Of a DNA stretch of 64,000 nucleotides, positions 46,701 through 54,869 are shown in pieces. Every line of letters starts with the position of its first letter. Within the stretch, counting starts at the first letter, position 1. Made by a program: the position numbers and the translations under genes. The stretch is from Sulfurimonas sp. (GTDB lineage: Bacteria; Campylobacterota; Campylobacteria; Campylobacterales; Sulfurimonadaceae). The notes under the pieces are model-generated. The model saw only the letters and a program-made list of their open reading frames with translations, ran no database searches and had not been told where the DNA came from. Location of the stretch: assembly GCF_028714655.1 (NCBI RefSeq), contig NZ_JAQTLY010000002.1:1-64000 (forward strand), written 5' to 3'.

Positions 46701-46994
46701 TCAGGGGCTGTTAACCTTTCTAATATCTCAAATATTAATATTATTCAGTTAGGCTCAGGTGCGACGGTAGTGGGTGGGGTTGACGGGATTAATCCTAGTG
46801 ATGTCATAAATGCAACGGATGACGGTACGCTGATAATCCAATCTGTTGATAATGTTTCTAATCAAGTTAATGTTGATACAAGCGCAGGTTCGTTTGTTGA
46901 TATGGGAAGCATAATTATTGACGGTATTGAGTATGCTCAATATACCGGTGCAGGAGCAACGCTATTAATAGAAGAGACTATTACGGTGGATTGA
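43722..46994 (+). CDS. LapA-like RTX adhesin with N-terminal retention module
   Basis: This 1090-residue repeat protein has no Sec signal. Residues 1-100 resemble the retention module of LapA-type adhesins (IGQIQVAQGNVKIVSVDGAV). Two TAAG tetrads follow, T108-G111 and T119-G122, the kind of site cut by the LapG protease. Then come a cadherin-like domain (about 182-270), two VCBS-like repeats (273-366, 367-463), two repeats of a second type (470-576, 577-686), a spacer, RTX nonapeptides such as GGAGNDYIN at about 929-975 and a C-terminal type I secretion signal region. GGAGG precedes the ATG. It would be held in the outer membrane to mediate attachment. The facing operon supplies the secretion machine. 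It is short for its class. Confidence 0.88.
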   Translation: MATGKVIGQIQVAQGNVKIVSVDGAVREPNYDGFVYENEQIISDDPTALFQIKFLALPEASAYDGAFRILADGSVIHGRDAIDSVASDESLVNILKAAGSGDVENLKTAAGTDIGDLETAAGEEGVVGSSSFTETDIVAESSVLGFSRGANGALGFGITDFSGRAAPDFAHTPPAISSPNVVVYDENGTEPVIQVTATGESAVTYSIAGLDSDKFSIDGATGFLTFNNSPDYENPQDLSGDNEYNIYVTATDASGYYTTQLLSVSVNNVNEAPAAVNDTVDAVEDTVLSSTIDLDANDTDVDGSALSVVAGTYATAQGGTLVVAADGSYTYTPAANFHGVDTVNYTVTDGEFSDVGTLTINVASVNDAPVAVDDAVSAVEDTVLTSVIELDANDYDVDGDALSVVAGTFATANGGQLVLASDGTYTYTPAANFNGIDSVNYTVTDGELTDVGTLTINVAAVDEIVIPPIDYTFKDADEFVSDDEGKTQVGTVLENAVDGNGLALSVTAFSVDGSSYNADDTATIVGKGSLTIGSDGTYTFEPEANYNGEVPVATYTVTNGETTDTSTLTIYVNAVSDEFTDSGESVSGIEDTIQTGTVLENATDDNGLPLSVTEFRIDGDDTTYNAGDTATITGKGSLTIDSNGTYTFEPIDNYSGTVPTVIYTVSNGETTDSSALAITVDAAADVPSLSMSIEETEETESEWVVDEDANEAAGIYLGEDGNYYQDTTNTIVSDSSYKEILNTGSKLDFAQLTELADFAEFDMKITGHASGTAQFFNGVTFVGELPLTDGLNSYTPSGQFDNIIFTINVEGKATIHLQSYSIEQIVPTIVDPIMEELTTTVYEYTIIPDAAPTDTDGSETLSGITLDHIPGIGTVVVDNEDGTYTFTSTEQLSSDVLDGITATVISTEGEGGDAATITVNQNGIVSIEAGSGNDTLMGGDSIESIDGGAGNDYINGGSGTDTVYGGAGNDTMVYDIADTEIDGGAGTDTLIANSGAVNLSNISNINIIQLGSGATVVGGVDGINPSDVINATDDGTLIIQSVDNVSNQVNVDTSAGSFVDMGSIIIDGIEYAQYTGAGATLLIEETITVD

Positions 46995-47005
46995 AGATTA
47001 ATATT

Positions 47006-47037
47006 TTAACTTGCAGCCGATTTTGGTTGCAAGTTAA
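47006..47037. terminator. Bidirectional terminator between adhesin and regulator
   Basis: TTAACTTGCAGCC pairs with GGTTGCAAGTTAA (13 bp, one G-U) around GATTTT. It sits in the 62-base gap between convergent genes and can stop transcription from both sides. Confidence 0.7.
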
Positions 47038-47056
47038 TTCCCTTTCTATTCATCTG

Positions 47057-47668
47057 CTACTTAAACTTTAACGCTAAAGAGATTCTGTCCGTTACATTTG
47101 CTTTTTCAAAGATGTGATGGATATGTCCTTTGACGGTTGAGAGTGCAATCTTTTCTCTTTGTGAAATCTCTTTATTACTCAGTCCGTTAGCGACCATAAG
47201 AGCTATACTTTTCTCTTTTTCAGTTAAAAATGACATAAATTCAGGTTCATCTATATTTTTGTTTTGCATATATTTGTTAATGATAAAGTAGGTTAAATCG
47301 GCAAAAAGCCAGTTATGACCGTTTTCGACGGCTAAGAGCATTTTTAGTAAATTTTCTTTGTTTATGTAAGAGTTTTCATACCCTTTTATACCGCTGCCAA
47401 GCAGAGTTGATGCATGGTGAAGTTCCGGCACCGCATTAAAAAGCAAAACGGTAGCATGCCGGTACTCTTTTAACTTTTGCAGTGCATCTTCGATATGCGA
47501 AATACTCATTTCATCAAACATTACAATAACTTTACTGCTATGTTTTTTTAAGTAGTGAGTCAGCTCATTAAACTCCTCAATAACTACGGTTTTATATGAA
47601 TTTTTTAAACTACTTTCCCAATGTTTTTTGATAGAGGACATATTTGTAAATAGCACAATCTTTTTCAT
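47057..47668 (-). CDS. LuxR-family regulator with a degenerate receiver domain
   Basis: The 203 residues have an N-terminal receiver-like domain (about 1-120) and a C-terminal LuxR/GerE helix-turn-helix (LTEKEKSIALMVANGLSNKE and ISTVKGHIHHIFEKANV-like). The acidic pair expected after strand 1 is replaced by T-N (LFTNMSS); an Asp survives in MFDEMS. It may therefore not be phosphorylated in the usual way. It is the last gene of the secretion operon, three bases from the adaptor gene, and probably controls the adhesin or its own operon. This role is inferred from location. Confidence 0.85.
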   Translation of the reverse strand: MKKIVLFTNMSSIKKHWESSLKNSYKTVVIEEFNELTHYLKKHSSKVIVMFDEMSISHIEDALQKLKEYRHATVLLFNAVPELHHASTLLGSGIKGYENSYINKENLLKMLLAVENGHNWLFADLTYFIINKYMQNKNIDEPEFMSFLTEKEKSIALMVANGLSNKEISQREKIALSTVKGHIHHIFEKANVTDRISLALKFK

Positions 47669-47670
47669 AG

Positions 47671-49053
47671 TTACCTTTCGCTTAGTACATTTTCCCTTGC
47701 ACGGAGTATCGGTTTTAAGACATAGTCTAACACTGTTTTTTTGCCGGTTATGATATCAACATCTGCCGTCATACCGACCATAATGTTAAGTTTTTTCTCT
47801 TCGCTGCCTAAGTAATTTTTATCAGTCTTTATACGAACAAGATAGTAATTTTGTCTGCTAACTTCATCATAGATCGTATCGGCGCTTATATGTGTAACCG
47901 TTCCATGTATTGAGCCGTATATCGCAAAATCATAAGCAGAAAATTTTACGATGCCACGCTGCCCCGGAAATAAAAAAGCGATATCAGCGGGTCTGATTTT
48001 TGCTTCGACAAGCAGGTTATCTTGGGTTGGAACCACTTCGATAATATTCATACCCGGTTTTACAACACCTCCTACCGTATTTACCAATAACTGTTTTATT
48101 GTTCCGTCTACGGGAGATCGGACAAATGTGCGTTTTACCTTGTCTTCTCTGGCTATATTAGCACTCTCTATTCGAGACATTTCAGCTTTTGCCTCATTAA
48201 ACTTCTCTTTGGCAATATTGCGAAATTTAAACTCTAATTCCATAATATTGTTTTTTTGTTCCTCTATAATAGAGTTAAGGCGAGGAATAGAGAGTTTCGT
48301 TGATTTCATCTGCCCCTCAATGGCGCTTGCTTCTCTTTGAAGTTTTAAGTACTCTACTTCAGCTACGATGCCCTTGTCGACTAGAGGTTTATTTAACTGC
48401 AGCTCTTTTAAAATTAGTTCATAACTTTTATTAAGGTTAGCTAGTCTTGCCTGAGCCTCTTTTAGCTCATCTCTTTTTTGTTCTAAACGGCGCTCATAGA
48501 TTAGTATGCTATTTTCTAACTGCTCTTTGTTGCTAAGATATAAAGATTCTTCATATTTTATAAGTTCGGGCGAACTTTTTCTAATTGTTTCACTAGCTTT
48601 AAAAGGGTTGCCTGTCGATTCAGCTAAAAGTCTAATAGTTTTTGCTTGAAGTTCGTTATAGCGGAGTTGACTCTCTATAAAATTACTTACAAAACCGGTA
48701 TCGTCAATTTTTATAAGAATATCGCCTTTTTTTACCTCTTCACCATCTTCAACAAGAATTTCACTAACAATCCCGCCCTCAAGATTTTGTATGATTTGAA
48801 CTTGATTGGAAGGAATCACTTTGCCTTGACCGCGGGTTAGTGCGTCAATCTCGGCATTGTGTGCCCAGAAAATAAGCCAAATAATAAAAAAGGCACTAAT
48901 CCATAACATAATCTTAGTACCGAGTGAGCTGTTCATCAGCATTGCGGCACTCACGGAGTTCATATACTCTAAATCTTCACTGTTTTTTATGCGAAGATTT
49001 TTAATATCTTTTTTTCTATAAGAGTACTCTTCAAATTTATCTTCAAGACCCAT
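47671..49053 (-). CDS. HlyD-family type I secretion adaptor (LapC-like)
   Basis: The 460 residues have one membrane helix at about 48-65, a lipoyl half (GQGKVIPSNQVQIIQNLEGG), long coiled-coil helices at about 130-300, the second lipoyl half and a barrel domain with RSPVDGTIKQL. It connects the ABC transporter to the outer-membrane duct and should serve the adhesin at 43722. The start overlaps the ABC gene's stop by one base. Confidence 0.92.
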   Translation of the reverse strand: MGLEDKFEEYSYRKKDIKNLRIKNSEDLEYMNSVSAAMLMNSSLGTKIMLWISAFFIIWLIFWAHNAEIDALTRGQGKVIPSNQVQIIQNLEGGIVSEILVEDGEEVKKGDILIKIDDTGFVSNFIESQLRYNELQAKTIRLLAESTGNPFKASETIRKSSPELIKYEESLYLSNKEQLENSILIYERRLEQKRDELKEAQARLANLNKSYELILKELQLNKPLVDKGIVAEVEYLKLQREASAIEGQMKSTKLSIPRLNSIIEEQKNNIMELEFKFRNIAKEKFNEAKAEMSRIESANIAREDKVKRTFVRSPVDGTIKQLLVNTVGGVVKPGMNIIEVVPTQDNLLVEAKIRPADIAFLFPGQRGIVKFSAYDFAIYGSIHGTVTHISADTIYDEVSRQNYYLVRIKTDKNYLGSEEKKLNIMVGMTADVDIITGKKTVLDYVLKPILRARENVLSER

Positions 49054-51227
49054 TAATTACTCTTTCTCGGTGTTTGTAATTGTTTAACCACATCATCATG
49101 CGCACCGTCTAAAATGACTTTGCCTCTGTCTAGTAAAATCAGTCTTTGAGTAAGTGCCAGTAAAACATTTTTATGCGATATCAAAAGCATAGTATGATCT
49201 TTTTTATAATCATTTAGAGCTCGAATAAAGTGACTTTCATGCGTGTTATCCATAGAGTTAGTAGGTTCATCAAGCAGAACAATCGGTGCTTGATGTATAA
49301 AAGCCCGTGCAATAGAGATGGACTGTTTTTGTCCTCCCGATAACCCGTCACCTCTCTCGCCGATAGGCATATCGTACCCCATGGGATGCACATCTACAAA
49401 GTCGCTTATTCCGCTTAACTTCGCCACGGTTAAGATATCCTCATCGCTTGCACCCGGAGAACGCAAGACGATATTCTCTTTTAATGTTCCTTGAAACAGT
49501 ATGACATCTTGCGGTACATATGAGATATTTTGTCTCAAATCAGCCGGATCAATTTGTTTTATGTCAATGCCGTCAATTAAAATAGAACCCTCCGTCGGTT
49601 CATAAAGACCGAGGATGAGTTTTTCGATAGTGGTTTTTCCTGAACCGTTAGTACCTATGATGCCGACGGATTCTCCCGGATTGATAATAAAACTTATATC
49701 GTCCAAGATTTTATTATCTGTGTTTGGATATGTAAAGCTTACATGTCTAAACTCTATCTTGCCTTTAAAAGATGGGCGTTGTACAAAATTTTTTGCCTCT
49801 TGGCGCTCAACATCTAGCTTCATAATGTTGTTAATAGCATCATATGCTGTTTTTGTTTGTTGAAAATTTGCAATTAGCGCTGCAACTTGACCAAGAGGAG
49901 CCAGCATTCTTGAACCTAGCATAACGACTGCTATGAGTCCGCCCATAGTTAGAGATTTTTCGCCTATGGCATAAACTCCACCGATAACAAGAGCTACCGA
50001 GTTTAACTGAACTATAAAATTGACAAATGTCGAGATAGAGTTGGATAAAATTTTAGATTTTAGACCTTTTTGAGCAACATCGCCCGTAGCTTCTTCCCAT
50101 TTCCATTGATATTGTCCGCTTATTCCTAAAGCTTTAATAGTTTCTAATGCGGTTAACGATTCGATTAAAACAGAGTTTTTATGAGCAGATGCTTCATAAG
50201 TGTTCTGAACGCTGTGCCTCATCGGTTTTTCAATAATTACGCTGTAGATAATAATAATCAAAGCGCTCATTATAGGAATTGCTATAAGCCAACCGCCTAT
50301 GATATATGTTATGAATAAAAAGATAATTGTAAAAGGCAAATCAATAATAGTTGCAATTGATGAAGAGGTAAAAAAACCTCTTATAGAGTCAAAATCTTTT
50401 AAATTGCTGGCAAAAGAGCCGACCGAACGAGGTTTTGACGCTAACTTTAGATTTAGCACATGTTCATATATCATTGATGACATAATGACATCGCTTTTTT
50501 TAGCGGCATTTTCAAGAAAATATGAACGAAGAAATTTTAAAACTATGTCAAATATATAAATAACGACAATACCTGTAGCAAATACCCATAGAGTGTCCAT
50601 TGCATTGTTGGGAACAACCCTATCATATACATTTAAGGTAAAAATAGGGGTTGCCATAACAAAAAGATTTATTAAAAATGAAGCAATAACCACATCCGTA
50701 TAGACACCGGAAAAATAGTTAAGTGTTCCCCAAAACCAGTGATGATTTTCGTGCTTTAGCAGACGATTGTGGGTGTCTTTGTACTCATGATTGTGCTTTA
50801 GTAAAAATGCAAAATCAAGATATTCAGCTTCTAAGAACTCTGTTTTAACCCAATTTTCACTATCTCCTGTTTCGGGAAGTATGATTTTTGCATATTTTCT
50901 ATCAGGGCTTATTTCCGTTAAGATACAAGCTTTTTCGCTCTCTTTGTCGCCTTTTAAAATTAATATGACGGGCAAAAGCAGAGGAGATATATCTTTAAAT
51001 GAGTAATTTACTAACTTAGAGCTAAATCCTGCACGCTGCGCTGCTCTGTGAAAAGCGGATTTCGACTCTTTAGAGTCGAGTGAAAAAAGTTTAGGAGTAA
51101 TTCTTCCCGGAGGGACGGGCAGGTCAGCGACTAACGCCTCTGCACTATATGGGCGATTGTAGAGCTTGGTAAAAATTACCAAGCACTCCAGTAGTGGATT
51201 TTCTACACTGTTATTCAACGACGACAC
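49053..51227 (-). CDS. Type I secretion ABC transporter (LapB-like)
   Basis: The 724 residues have an N-terminal C39-peptidase-like domain without the catalytic Cys (PLLECLVIFTKLYNRPYS), typical of transporters for RTX adhesins that are not processed on export. A six-helix membrane domain (about 165-450) and an ATPase domain follow, with Walker A GTNGSGKTT, signature LSGGQKQSISIARA and Walker B IVLLDEP. It powers export of the adhesin. It overlaps the TolC-like gene by 17 bases. Confidence 0.93.
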   Translation of the reverse strand: MSSLNNSVENPLLECLVIFTKLYNRPYSAEALVADLPVPPGRITPKLFSLDSKESKSAFHRAAQRAGFSSKLVNYSFKDISPLLLPVILILKGDKESEKACILTEISPDRKYAKIILPETGDSENWVKTEFLEAEYLDFAFLLKHNHEYKDTHNRLLKHENHHWFWGTLNYFSGVYTDVVIASFLINLFVMATPIFTLNVYDRVVPNNAMDTLWVFATGIVVIYIFDIVLKFLRSYFLENAAKKSDVIMSSMIYEHVLNLKLASKPRSVGSFASNLKDFDSIRGFFTSSSIATIIDLPFTIIFLFITYIIGGWLIAIPIMSALIIIIYSVIIEKPMRHSVQNTYEASAHKNSVLIESLTALETIKALGISGQYQWKWEEATGDVAQKGLKSKILSNSISTFVNFIVQLNSVALVIGGVYAIGEKSLTMGGLIAVVMLGSRMLAPLGQVAALIANFQQTKTAYDAINNIMKLDVERQEAKNFVQRPSFKGKIEFRHVSFTYPNTDNKILDDISFIINPGESVGIIGTNGSGKTTIEKLILGLYEPTEGSILIDGIDIKQIDPADLRQNISYVPQDVILFQGTLKENIVLRSPGASDEDILTVAKLSGISDFVDVHPMGYDMPIGERGDGLSGGQKQSISIARAFIHQAPIVLLDEPTNSMDNTHESHFIRALNDYKKDHTMLLISHKNVLLALTQRLILLDRGKVILDGAHDDVVKQLQTPRKSN

Positions 51228-52521
51228 TCATCTCTTCTAGGATTTTACCGGTATACGATAAAATTTGATAGTAAGCGTTTAAGCGGTCATATTCAGCCGT
51301 AGTTTTACGATTTTTTGCACTATTGTACTCAAGCTCTATATTTAAAAGATCTATGATACTTCTTCTTCCAAGCTCATGCTCTTTTTGATAATCTGCTACC
51401 GTCTCGCCGCTTGATTTTATAGTATTATCCAAATGAACTAACTGCTCTTTAGTCGATTCAAATGTTTGCCATGCGATTTCCGTATATGCCTGTATATAGC
51501 GTTTTGCATCTGCAAGCGTGCTGTTTTTGTTAAGCAGTCTGTGTTGATTTGCCTGTTTGTTTGCAGAGTCCGCAAACCCGTTAAATAGGTTATATTTTAC
51601 GACTAAAAGAGCGTTATATCCTGAGTCTTCCTCAAACGCGCTTGGATTTGGGTTAGTTATATCAGTAGAGATACCGTGTACATTTTTGTTCCAGTAAGAT
51701 TCTGCTCTAATATCAACTCTTGGATAATAAGGCGCATCAGAGCGTTTAAGAGCGGCTGTTGCAACTTGAATATCTGCTTGGGAAACATGTATTTTTGGAT
51801 TGTTTTGCATAGCAAGCTTAACTAAAGTGTCCAAATCGTTTGCAGGAATATTGCCGATTTTCGGTTTTTCTAAATCTTTTGCAGTTATATTGCCCGGCAA
51901 TATACGCTCAAAACTTGATATCGCATTAACATAATTTTGTTCCGCCAAATATTGGATACTTAGAGCGTTTTCGTAACGAGCAAGAGTCTGTTTATAATCA
52001 GAACTGCGTCCGACTCCGGCTTTTACTTTCTCGTCTATCTGAGAGAGATATTTTTTATGTACGGCTACATTCTCTTTAGAGATTTGAAATAACTCATAAG
52101 TTCTGAGTACCTCTATGTAGTATGTGGTTGTTGCCAGAGCTAACTCGTTTGCACTCTCTTTAACGGTATCGCTTGCAGATAAAATAAGTGCTTTTTGTTG
52201 CTTGATTCCATATTCGGTTTCAAAACCGGCAAAGAGGTTTTGCGTTAGCGTAGCAGAAGCGTCTTGTCGCGTTAAATTTTCACGCTCTCTGCCGTTATTT
52301 ATAGTTCTTGTTACTTCAGGACCCACCGAGTAAGAGAGATCTATAGATGGCAAATAACCTGCTTTTGCACGATCTAGCAACTCTCTTTGTGTATTACGAT
52401 CCTCTTTTTTCATCTCAATCTGAGGATGTGTTTGAACTGATTTTTGAACCGCGTCGGTAATTGACATTGCGCTTACAAGCATCGGTATTAAAACCACTGA
52501 TAATATCGTTAACTGTTTCAT
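51211..52521 (-). CDS. TolC-family type I secretion outer membrane protein (LapE-like)
   Basis: The 436 residues start with a signal peptide (about 1-18) and show the AggA/TolC-type helical repeats, with ITDAVQKSVQTHPQIEMKKED at the N-terminus and YNLFNGFADSANKQANQHR in the second repeat. In LapA-type systems the adhesin's retention module lodges in this pore. AAAGGATATCAG precedes the ATG. It is the first gene of the four-gene secretion operon. Confidence 0.92.
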   Translation of the reverse strand: MKQLTILSVVLIPMLVSAMSITDAVQKSVQTHPQIEMKKEDRNTQRELLDRAKAGYLPSIDLSYSVGPEVTRTINNGRERENLTRQDASATLTQNLFAGFETEYGIKQQKALILSASDTVKESANELALATTTYYIEVLRTYELFQISKENVAVHKKYLSQIDEKVKAGVGRSSDYKQTLARYENALSIQYLAEQNYVNAISSFERILPGNITAKDLEKPKIGNIPANDLDTLVKLAMQNNPKIHVSQADIQVATAALKRSDAPYYPRVDIRAESYWNKNVHGISTDITNPNPSAFEEDSGYNALLVVKYNLFNGFADSANKQANQHRLLNKNSTLADAKRYIQAYTEIAWQTFESTKEQLVHLDNTIKSSGETVADYQKEHELGRRSIIDLLNIELEYNSAKNRKTTAEYDRLNAYYQILSYTGKILEEMSVVVE

Positions 52522-52541
52522 CTGATATCCTTTTTATAATA

Positions 52542-52566
52542 TACTACCGGACGAGTATACTACCTA
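52542..52566 (-). promoter_or_regulatory. Promoter region of the secretion operon with a direct repeat
   Basis: On the minus strand GGTAGTATA occurs twice (52558-52566 and 52542-52550), sixteen bases apart start to start. A TATACT -10 candidate lies within the upstream copy, about 35 bases before the ATG at 52521. The pair could be an operator. Confidence 0.4.
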
Positions 52567-52614
52567 AAATATTAACTCATTCTTAATATAAATTATTTTT
52601 AAAGGTATCGTTAA

Positions 52615-53052
52615 TTATCCGCAGCACTTTTTATACTTTTTACCGCTTTTGCATGGACAAGAATCATTTCTTTGTATTTTAGTGTTTAAAAATAGTCCAT
52701 TGTCATAGAACCATACACCGTCTTCAAAAATAAAACTGCTTCTTTCGTGTTGAAGCTTAATGCCTTCATTATCTTTGTAGTATGCCTTAAATTCTACGAT
52801 ATTATCTTTTGCATATACTACAAAAAGCCCAAGCCAAGTTACGCTTTTGCTAAACTCTTTTATCGGCTCAAGTTCATCATAAAACCGCTTCTCTTTTACC
52901 GTTGTGTCGAGTATGTATTTAGCATCTCCAAGTACATAAGCGCTATATCTGCTTCTCATAAGCCTTTCAGGTGTAGGCGGCTTTGAGATACCGTTTAAAA
53001 CCGGCTCGCAGCACTCGTTAAAATTTTTTTGACTATCACAATAACATTTCAT
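52615..53052 (-). CDS. YchJ-family protein with SEC-C motifs
   Basis: The 145 residues have an N-terminal SEC-C-like zinc motif (CYCDSQKNFNECC), the central YchJ domain (PTPERLMRSRYSAYVLGDAKY) and a C-terminal SEC-C motif (NDSCPCKSGKKYKKCCG), which matches the zinc-binding tail also found in SecA. The role of YchJ proteins is not established. AGGAAG precedes the ATG. It stands alone between the secretion operon and the multicopper oxidase gene. Confidence 0.9.
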   Translation of the reverse strand: MKCYCDSQKNFNECCEPVLNGISKPPTPERLMRSRYSAYVLGDAKYILDTTVKEKRFYDELEPIKEFSKSVTWLGLFVVYAKDNIVEFKAYYKDNEGIKLQHERSSFIFEDGVWFYDNGLFLNTKIQRNDSCPCKSGKKYKKCCG

Positions 53053-53194
53053 AAAACTTCCTCTCTCAAATTATAAAATAATTTATGTTATTTTTTTAAA
53101 TTTTGGCAGCAGAATTTGCTAAGATTATGTAACAATACTCTTTTATGCATATATGAACAGATAATGAAAGTATCGCGATCAAAAGGAGATGACG

Positions 53195-54670
53195 ATGAAT
53201 AGAAGAACTTTTTTATACTCTTGCTCTTTTGTGGCAACAACTATTATGGGTGGTTGCGAAAAACAATCTGACAAGAGTAGCAAGCCAACCATAAAAAGCG
53301 TTGAAACTCAAAAACCAGACGATATATATGAGCCTTTCACACAAGAACTGAAAATTCCCAAAGAGATTGATTTTGAAAATGTTGCAAAAGCAAAATTCAA
53401 TGCGCAAAAGAGTTTAGCTGCTATCTATAAAGATAAAAAAACAGAAGTTTTGACATTTCAGGGCGATTTGCCAAATCCTACAATCCGTATCAAAAACAGA
53501 GACGACTTTGAACTTGATTTTGCCAACAGCCTTGAAAAACCGACTATTATACACTGGCACGGTCTTTTAGTGCCTCAGGAGATGGACGGACATCCAAAAG
53601 ATGCCATCGCTAATCAAGCAACAATGGAATACAGATACAAAATTAACCAAAGAGCGGGGACATTTTGGTATCACACCCATCCGCACGGCAGAACGGGAGA
53701 GGAGATTTATCGTGGGCTAGCGGGTCTTTACATTGTTGAAGATGAAAATGAGAAAAAATTAAATCTACCCTCAGGTGAATTTGAACTCCCGCTTATCATA
53801 CAAGACAGAAGATTTGACAAAGAGAAAAACCTTGTTTATAAACAAACGGCTCAAGACAATAATGGAGTCTTAGGCGATGTAGTGATGGTAAACTCTACCC
53901 CTTTTCCATATAAAAATATTAAAAACACCAAGTATCGCCTGAGAATTCTAAACGGTTCCAGTGCCAGAACCTATAAACTCTCTTTTGAAGGTATTGAAAA
54001 CTTCGCACTGATTGGAACCGACGGCGGGCTGCTTGAAGAGCCGATAATCGTAAAAGATGTTTTAATTGCGGTAGCAGAACGCATAGATATAGTTGTAGAT
54101 TTCAAGGATAAAAAAATCGGTGATACCGTAACACTAAAAACTCTTGGTTTTAAAGAGGCAAGTAACTTCGGAGCAAATTCTGATTATCCTAGTTTTGGCG
54201 CGCAAATGGATATTATGAAATTTAAAATTACGGAACTTTCAAGCGAGAGTGCAGTTTTACCGGCAAAATTGACAACAATTGCAAGGTTAAAAGAGTCTGA
54301 CGCCTTAAAAAGCAGAACTATTACAATGGAAATCATAGAGGGCGGCGTTTGGACTTTAAACAAAAAACCTTACGATATGGATAGGGTTGACGATAGAGTA
54401 AAGTTAGGGTCAACGGAAATTTGGGTGATAAAAAATGCAATCCATATGGCACACCCGTTTCATATACACGGTGCTCATTTCCAAATACTTGACAGAACAG
54501 GCAAAGTAGATTTTCCAACCGATAAGGGATGGAAAGATACGGTACTTGTCATGCCGATAGAAACCGTTCGTATCATAGTAACATTTACGATACCGGGGTT
54601 ATTTGTTTATCACTGCCATATTTTAGAACATGAAGATCATTCTATGATGGCTAATTTTTTAGTAGAATAA
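53195..54670 (+). CDS. Multicopper oxidase (laccase/CueO-like), Tat-exported
   Basis: The 491-residue protein starts with a twin-arginine signal (MNRRTFLYSCSF) followed by IMGGC, a possible lipobox. All four copper-binding segments are present: HWHGLL, WYHTHPHG, HPFHIHGAHF and HCHILEHEDHSMM. An axial Met for the type 1 copper is likely in HEDHSMM. It should oxidise Cu(I), metals or phenols in the periplasm. AAAGGAG at 53182-53188 selects the ATG at 53195 over the one at 53189. No copper regulator is adjacent. Confidence 0.92.
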   Translation: MNRRTFLYSCSFVATTIMGGCEKQSDKSSKPTIKSVETQKPDDIYEPFTQELKIPKEIDFENVAKAKFNAQKSLAAIYKDKKTEVLTFQGDLPNPTIRIKNRDDFELDFANSLEKPTIIHWHGLLVPQEMDGHPKDAIANQATMEYRYKINQRAGTFWYHTHPHGRTGEEIYRGLAGLYIVEDENEKKLNLPSGEFELPLIIQDRRFDKEKNLVYKQTAQDNNGVLGDVVMVNSTPFPYKNIKNTKYRLRILNGSSARTYKLSFEGIENFALIGTDGGLLEEPIIVKDVLIAVAERIDIVVDFKDKKIGDTVTLKTLGFKEASNFGANSDYPSFGAQMDIMKFKITELSSESAVLPAKLTTIARLKESDALKSRTITMEIIEGGVWTLNKKPYDMDRVDDRVKLGSTEIWVIKNAIHMAHPFHIHGAHFQILDRTGKVDFPTDKGWKDTVLVMPIETVRIIVTFTIPGLFVYHCHILEHEDHSMMANFLVE

Positions 54671-54695
54671 ACAAGTGCGCAAGGTTAGTTAATAA

Positions 54696-54806
54696 TCATA
54701 TGATGGACAATCCATGTAGTTGAGGTGTATTTTTGGGAAAGACATCCATCTTGTTAATAATATATCCTATAAAAATTGCTACAAAAATGAGTACGAAATT
54801 TTCCAT
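54696..54806 (-). pseudogene. Remnant of an AEC-family transporter gene (N-terminus only)
   Basis: From an ATG at 54806 the minus strand reads MENFVLIFVAIFIGYIINKM then DVFPKNTPQ, which looks like the first helix and loop of auxin-efflux-carrier family transporters. It then stops after 36 residues with TGA. No continuation of the family was found in any frame before the multicopper oxidase gene, so the rest appears deleted. It could instead be a short membrane peptide gene. Confidence 0.45.
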
Positions 54807-54834
54807 GATTAACTTTGTTTTTTGATTGAAAGTA

Positions 54835-54840
54835 TATAAT
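54835..54840 (+). promoter_or_regulatory. Probable -10 box of the nitroreductase gene
   Basis: TATAAT lies 30 bases before the ATG at 54870. Confidence 0.5.
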
Positions 54841-54869
54841 CTTTTATTTAAACTTTTAGGAGGTAATTT

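Noticed and set aside
38830-52521. LapD or LapG homologue near the adhesin
   Set aside because: The HD-GYP protein has neither HAMP nor EAL domains, and no peptidase of the LapG type is present in the window.
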